Shown here one piece after another: positions 6,041-8,001 of a stretch of 8,001 nucleotides of DNA (position 1 is its first letter; each line of letters opens with the position of its first letter). Both the position numbers and the translations under genes were made by a program. The notes beneath the pieces are model-generated. The model ran no database searches. It worked only from the letters and a program-made list of their open reading frames with translations, and had not been told where the DNA came from. Origin of the DNA: an uncultured Prevotellaceae bacterium (GTDB lineage Bacteria > Bacteroidota > Bacteroidia > Bacteroidales > Muribaculaceae); contig CALBLR010000443.1 in NCBI GenBank assembly GCA_937896015.1, positions 1 to 8,001 on the forward strand, in the 5' to 3' direction.

Positions 6041-6883
6041 TTAGTCCACCATCGACAGGTCGACGCCGCTCAGCAGCAGCGCCAGCAGCAGCGCTCCCAC
6101 CACTATGCGATACCAGCCAAAGGCGCGGAAGCCATACTTGGTGAGGAAGCCCACAAACCACTTGATGGCGCCCAGGGCCACCACAAAGGCCACCACGAAG
6201 CCCACAGCCAGCACCGTCATGTGGCTGGCCAGCATGCTGGCGTCGCCCTTCATAAACAGCTTCAGCAGCTCGTAGCAGCTGGCGGCAAGCATGGTGGGCA
6301 CTGCCAGGAAAAATGAGAACTCGGCGGCCGTCTTGCGCGTCAGCCCCTGCTGCATGCCGCCGGCAATGGTGGCAAACGAGCGCGATGTGCCCGGTATCAT
6401 GGCTATGCACTGATACAGGCCTATCTTGAACGCGCGCTTCTCGGTGAGCGGCTTGTCGGTGTCGCGGGCAAACCACTTGTCCACAAACAGCAGCAGCACA
6501 CCCACGCCCAGCAGCATCACGGCCACCACCGCCACGCTGCCCAGCAGCTTGTCGATTACCGGGCTCAGCAGCAGCCCTATCACTGCGGCGGGAATGAAGG
6601 CCACCAGCAGCTTCCAGTAGAAGTCGTAGCGCACCAGCAGGCGCTTGATGCCTGTCACGCCTTCGGGCACTTCATTGATGTGGAAAAAACGCTTCCAGTA
6701 GAGGCACACCACCGACAGGATGGCGCCAAACTGGATTATCACTGTAAACGCGTTCACAAACGGGTCGTTGAGGTCAACGCCCAGCAGGTTCTCGGTGATG
6801 ATCATGTGGCCGGTCGACGACACGGGCAGAAACTCGGTGAGCCCCTCGACCACCGCAATTATTATCGCTTGAACTATGTCCAT
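6041..6883 (-). CDS. uppP: Undecaprenyl-diphosphate phosphatase UppP (BacA)
   Basis: A 280-residue integral inner-membrane phosphatase that converts undecaprenyl pyrophosphate to undecaprenyl phosphate, renewing the lipid carrier for peptidoglycan and surface polysaccharides and giving bacitracin tolerance when abundant. Catalytic motifs are present: the ExxxE motif E13/E17 in VVEGLTEFLP, SSTGH with H26 (22-26) and PGTSRS with R168 (164-169), followed by AGGMQQG (174-180) and EFSFFLAVP (188-196). Several hydrophobic segments span the protein, with the last near 257-272. The ATG at 6883 lies only 3 nt after the DUF3098 stop codon. An AGGAGG (6900-6895) inside the end of that gene sits 11 nt before the start, unusual here, so translation is probably coupled. 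truB follows. Confidence 0.96.
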   Translation of the reverse strand: MDIVQAIIIAVVEGLTEFLPVSSTGHMIITENLLGVDLNDPFVNAFTVIIQFGAILSVVCLYWKRFFHINEVPEGVTGIKRLLVRYDFYWKLLVAFIPAAVIGLLLSPVIDKLLGSVAVVAVMLLGVGVLLLFVDKWFARDTDKPLTEKRAFKIGLYQCIAMIPGTSRSFATIAGGMQQGLTRKTAAEFSFFLAVPTMLAASCYELLKLFMKGDASMLASHMTVLAVGFVVAFVVALGAIKWFVGFLTKYGFRAFGWYRIVVGALLLALLLSGVDLSMVD

Positions 6884-6886
6884 CGG

Positions 6887-7183
6887 CTACAGGTCCTCCT
6901 CGCTGTTGTCCTTCTTTTTTGGCTTGACGATTATGGCGAATGCCAGCAACACAAATCCCGCGAAGGTGATCAGCGGAGCCACCACGGTGCGGCGCGGGTT
7001 GAAGATGTCGGCGTTAAACGTGCTGCCGGTGTTGGCGCTGCCTGTCATCAGCACAAAGCCAATCACTATCAGCAGCATGCACACGGCCATTAAAATGAAG
7101 TTGGTCTTGCCCAGGGGCAGCTGCGGCTTTCCTCCTGTGTTGCCGGTCTTGGGCTCCGGCGCGTTTTCTTTCTTAGTTGTCAT
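6887..7183 (-). CDS. DUF3098 family small membrane protein
   Basis: A 98-residue inner-membrane protein of unknown function, typical in length. A polar, Lys/Pro-rich N-terminus (1-22) precedes LPLGKTNFILM (22-32), a first membrane segment (about 28-47), a short loop with FNADIFNPRRTVVAP (56-70), a second membrane segment (about 66-86) and a highly charged tail KPKKKDNSEEDL. The pattern GK-N-[FY] near the first helix and the F-N-x-R-R-x-x-x-[AS]-P loop are what I recognise as DUF3098. In Bacteroidota this gene usually sits between ftsX and uppP. Here it is the first gene of the operon, with 3 nt between its TAG and the uppP ATG. I chose the ATG at 7183; the frame stays open upstream and ATGs at 7240 and 7267 are alternatives, the latter almost at the predicted transcription start. 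Confidence 0.87.
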   Translation of the reverse strand: MTTKKENAPEPKTGNTGGKPQLPLGKTNFILMAVCMLLIVIGFVLMTGSANTGSTFNADIFNPRRTVVAPLITFAGFVLLAFAIIVKPKKKDNSEEDL

Positions 7184-7275
7184 GTGACCTGTGAATATAT
7201 GTAACTGTAATTTTCCTTCTTCTATATCAATCGGTGGCATTTTCCGCCTTGCGGCGCAACATACCATTCAAACTG

Positions 7276-7307
7276 CAAAATTACTACATAGGGCCGCGCT
7301 TGTCAAC
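7276..7307 (-). promoter_or_regulatory. Promoter of the DUF3098-uppP-truB-queA operon
   Basis: The minus strand has GTTG (7307-7304), a 20-nt spacer and TAATTTTG (7283-7276). The -7 box fits TAnnTTTG exactly and the -33 box retains TTG. A start near 7269 gives a leader of about 86 nt. That leader includes a tight 4-bp CCGC/GCGG hairpin (7244-7254). Confidence 0.65.
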
Positions 7308-7339
7308 CTTTTTGTGATTAATTAACCGCACACTGCACG

Positions 7340-7370
7340 GCCTGAGCCGCCACGGCAGGCAGATTTTTTT
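7340..7370 (+). terminator. Plus-strand terminator-like hairpin between divergent promoters
   Basis: GCCT (7340-7343), a GA bulge, GCCG, a 3-nt loop, CGGC and AGGC (7357-7360) form an 8-bp bulged stem. It is followed by AGA and seven T residues (7364-7370), the layout of an intrinsic terminator reading rightwards. No plus-strand gene lies upstream of it in the window. Its T tract runs into the ychF -33 box. Confidence 0.5.
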
Positions 7371-7399
7371 GCTTGTTGGGCGGTTTTGCAGTAACTTTG
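7368..7399 (+). promoter_or_regulatory. Promoter of ychF
   Basis: TTTG (7368-7371), a 20-nt spacer and TAACTTTG (7392-7399) match the Bacteroidota primary-sigma consensus in both boxes and spacing. Transcription should begin near 7406, giving a leader of about 64 nt that is A/T-rich and lacks a Shine-Dalgarno sequence. TTTTGC (7384-7389) and GCAAAA (7404-7409) flank the -7 box as a short inverted repeat. Confidence 0.78.
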
Positions 7400-7469
7400 C
7401 AGCGCAAAAGTGGCTGAATGGCCGTATTTTATTGGTAAATAACGAATAAGTAACAATATATATATTAGC

Positions 7470-8001
7470 ATGGCACTTCAATGTGGTATTGTGGGACTGC
7501 CCAACGTGGGCAAGTCAACACTCTTCAACTGTCTGTCGAACGCTAAGGCGCAGTCGGCAAACTTTCCGTTTTGTACAATCGAGCCCAACGTGGGCGTCAT
7601 CACCGTGCCCGACGAGAGGCTCAACAAACTCGCCGAGCTGGTGCACCCCGAGCGCATAGTGCCCACCACGGTGGAGATAGTGGACATCGCCGGCCTTGTG
7701 AAAGGAGCATCGAAGGGCGAGGGCCTGGGCAACAAGTTCTTGGCCAACATTCGTGAGACCGACGCCATCATCCACGTGCTCCGCTGTTTTGATGATGACA
7801 ACATCGTAAGAGAGGGCGGCGCATCGGTCAACCCCGTGGAAGACAAGGAAATCATCGATACCGAACTGCAGCTCAAAGACCTGGAGACCATCGAGTCACA
7901 GCTATCCAAACAGCAGAAGGCCGCCGCTGCCGGCAACAAGGACGCCAAGGTGGCTGTCAGCGTGCTGGAAGCCTATAAAGCCGTGCTGGAACAGGGCAAA
8001 A
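7470..8001 (+). CDS. ychF: Redox-regulated ATPase YchF (Obg family), 5' part
   Basis: The first 177 residues of YchF, cut by the window edge (full proteins are about 365 aa). YchF is an Obg-family P-loop protein that prefers ATP to GTP, binds ribosomes and is linked to translation and oxidative-stress responses. The G1 loop GLPNVGKS is at 9-16, the G2 region PFCTIEPN at 33-40 and the G3 motif [17 protein letters not shown] at 72-88. Cys35, the thioredoxin-sensitive cysteine reported for E. coli YchF, is at the same number here. From about 125 onward the charged helices of the coiled-coil insertion begin. The C-terminal TGS domain and the G4 specificity motif lie beyond the window. ATG at 7470 fits the family's start ([16 protein letters not shown]). 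It is divergent from the DUF3098 operon and has its own promoter. Confidence 0.96.
   Translation, partial: MALQCGIVGLPNVGKSTLFNCLSNAKAQSANFPFCTIEPNVGVITVPDERLNKLAELVHPERIVPTTVEIVDIAGLVKGASKGEGLGNKFLANIRETDAIIHVLRCFDDDNIVREGGASVNPVEDKEIIDTELQLKDLETIESQLSKQQKAAAAGNKDAKVAVSVLEAYKAVLEQGK

Noticed and set aside
7284..7481. A 65-codon minus-strand frame in the ychF/DUF3098 intergenic region
   Set aside because: It runs across both divergent promoters and the hairpin at 7340-7370 and shows no recognisable protein features.

Overview
This window looks like a chromosomal segment from a GC-rich member of the Bacteroidota, most likely the order Bacteroidales. Three things point there. Five putative promoters carry the -7 box TAnnTTTG typical of this phylum, three of them with a usable -33 box. 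Starts are mostly preceded by A/T-rich leaders rather than Shine-Dalgarno sequences. The gene order DUF3098-uppP-truB-queA is a familiar Bacteroidota cluster. The family (for example Muribaculaceae or Prevotellaceae) cannot be fixed from the window alone. I see no IS element, phage gene, CRISPR array, tRNA or rRNA.

Layout, left to right. Bases 1-139 hold a terminator for nagB. nagB (140-949, minus) is glucosamine-6-phosphate deaminase. An intergenic stretch (950-1185) holds the nagB promoter and two strong hairpins, one with a UUCG tetraloop on the minus strand. An acetyl-CoA hydrolase/succinyl-CoA:acetate CoA-transferase (1186-2688, minus) has its own well-formed promoter. Next comes a minus-strand pair: a GYF_2 + Gln-rich linker + DUF805 membrane protein (3244-3846), followed 10 nt later by a small predicted lipoprotein (2862-3233) whose body resembles the I9 / subtilisin-propeptide fold. 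A third block (4051-7183, minus) is an apparent operon DUF3098 - uppP - truB - queA, linking an undecaprenyl-pyrophosphate phosphatase with two tRNA-modification enzymes. A divergent intergenic region (7184-7469) separates it from ychF (7470 to window end, plus), the universally conserved YchF/Obg-family ATPase.

Most genes are housekeeping. NagB feeds amino-sugar carbon into glycolysis. The CoA-transferase belongs to acetate/succinate-propionate end metabolism. UppP recycles the lipid carrier for cell-wall and surface polysaccharide. TruB and QueA modify tRNA. The least ordinary part is the GYF_2-DUF805 / I9-like lipoprotein pair, which is uncharacterised. Its DUF805 domain appears to have lost part of its membrane region, and its linker is built from recent tandem duplications. 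Secondary points are the absence of ftsX from its usual place upstream of DUF3098, a plus-strand terminator-like hairpin between the two divergent promoters, and a charged helical tail on TruB. Nothing here is clearly a new defence or mobile system.
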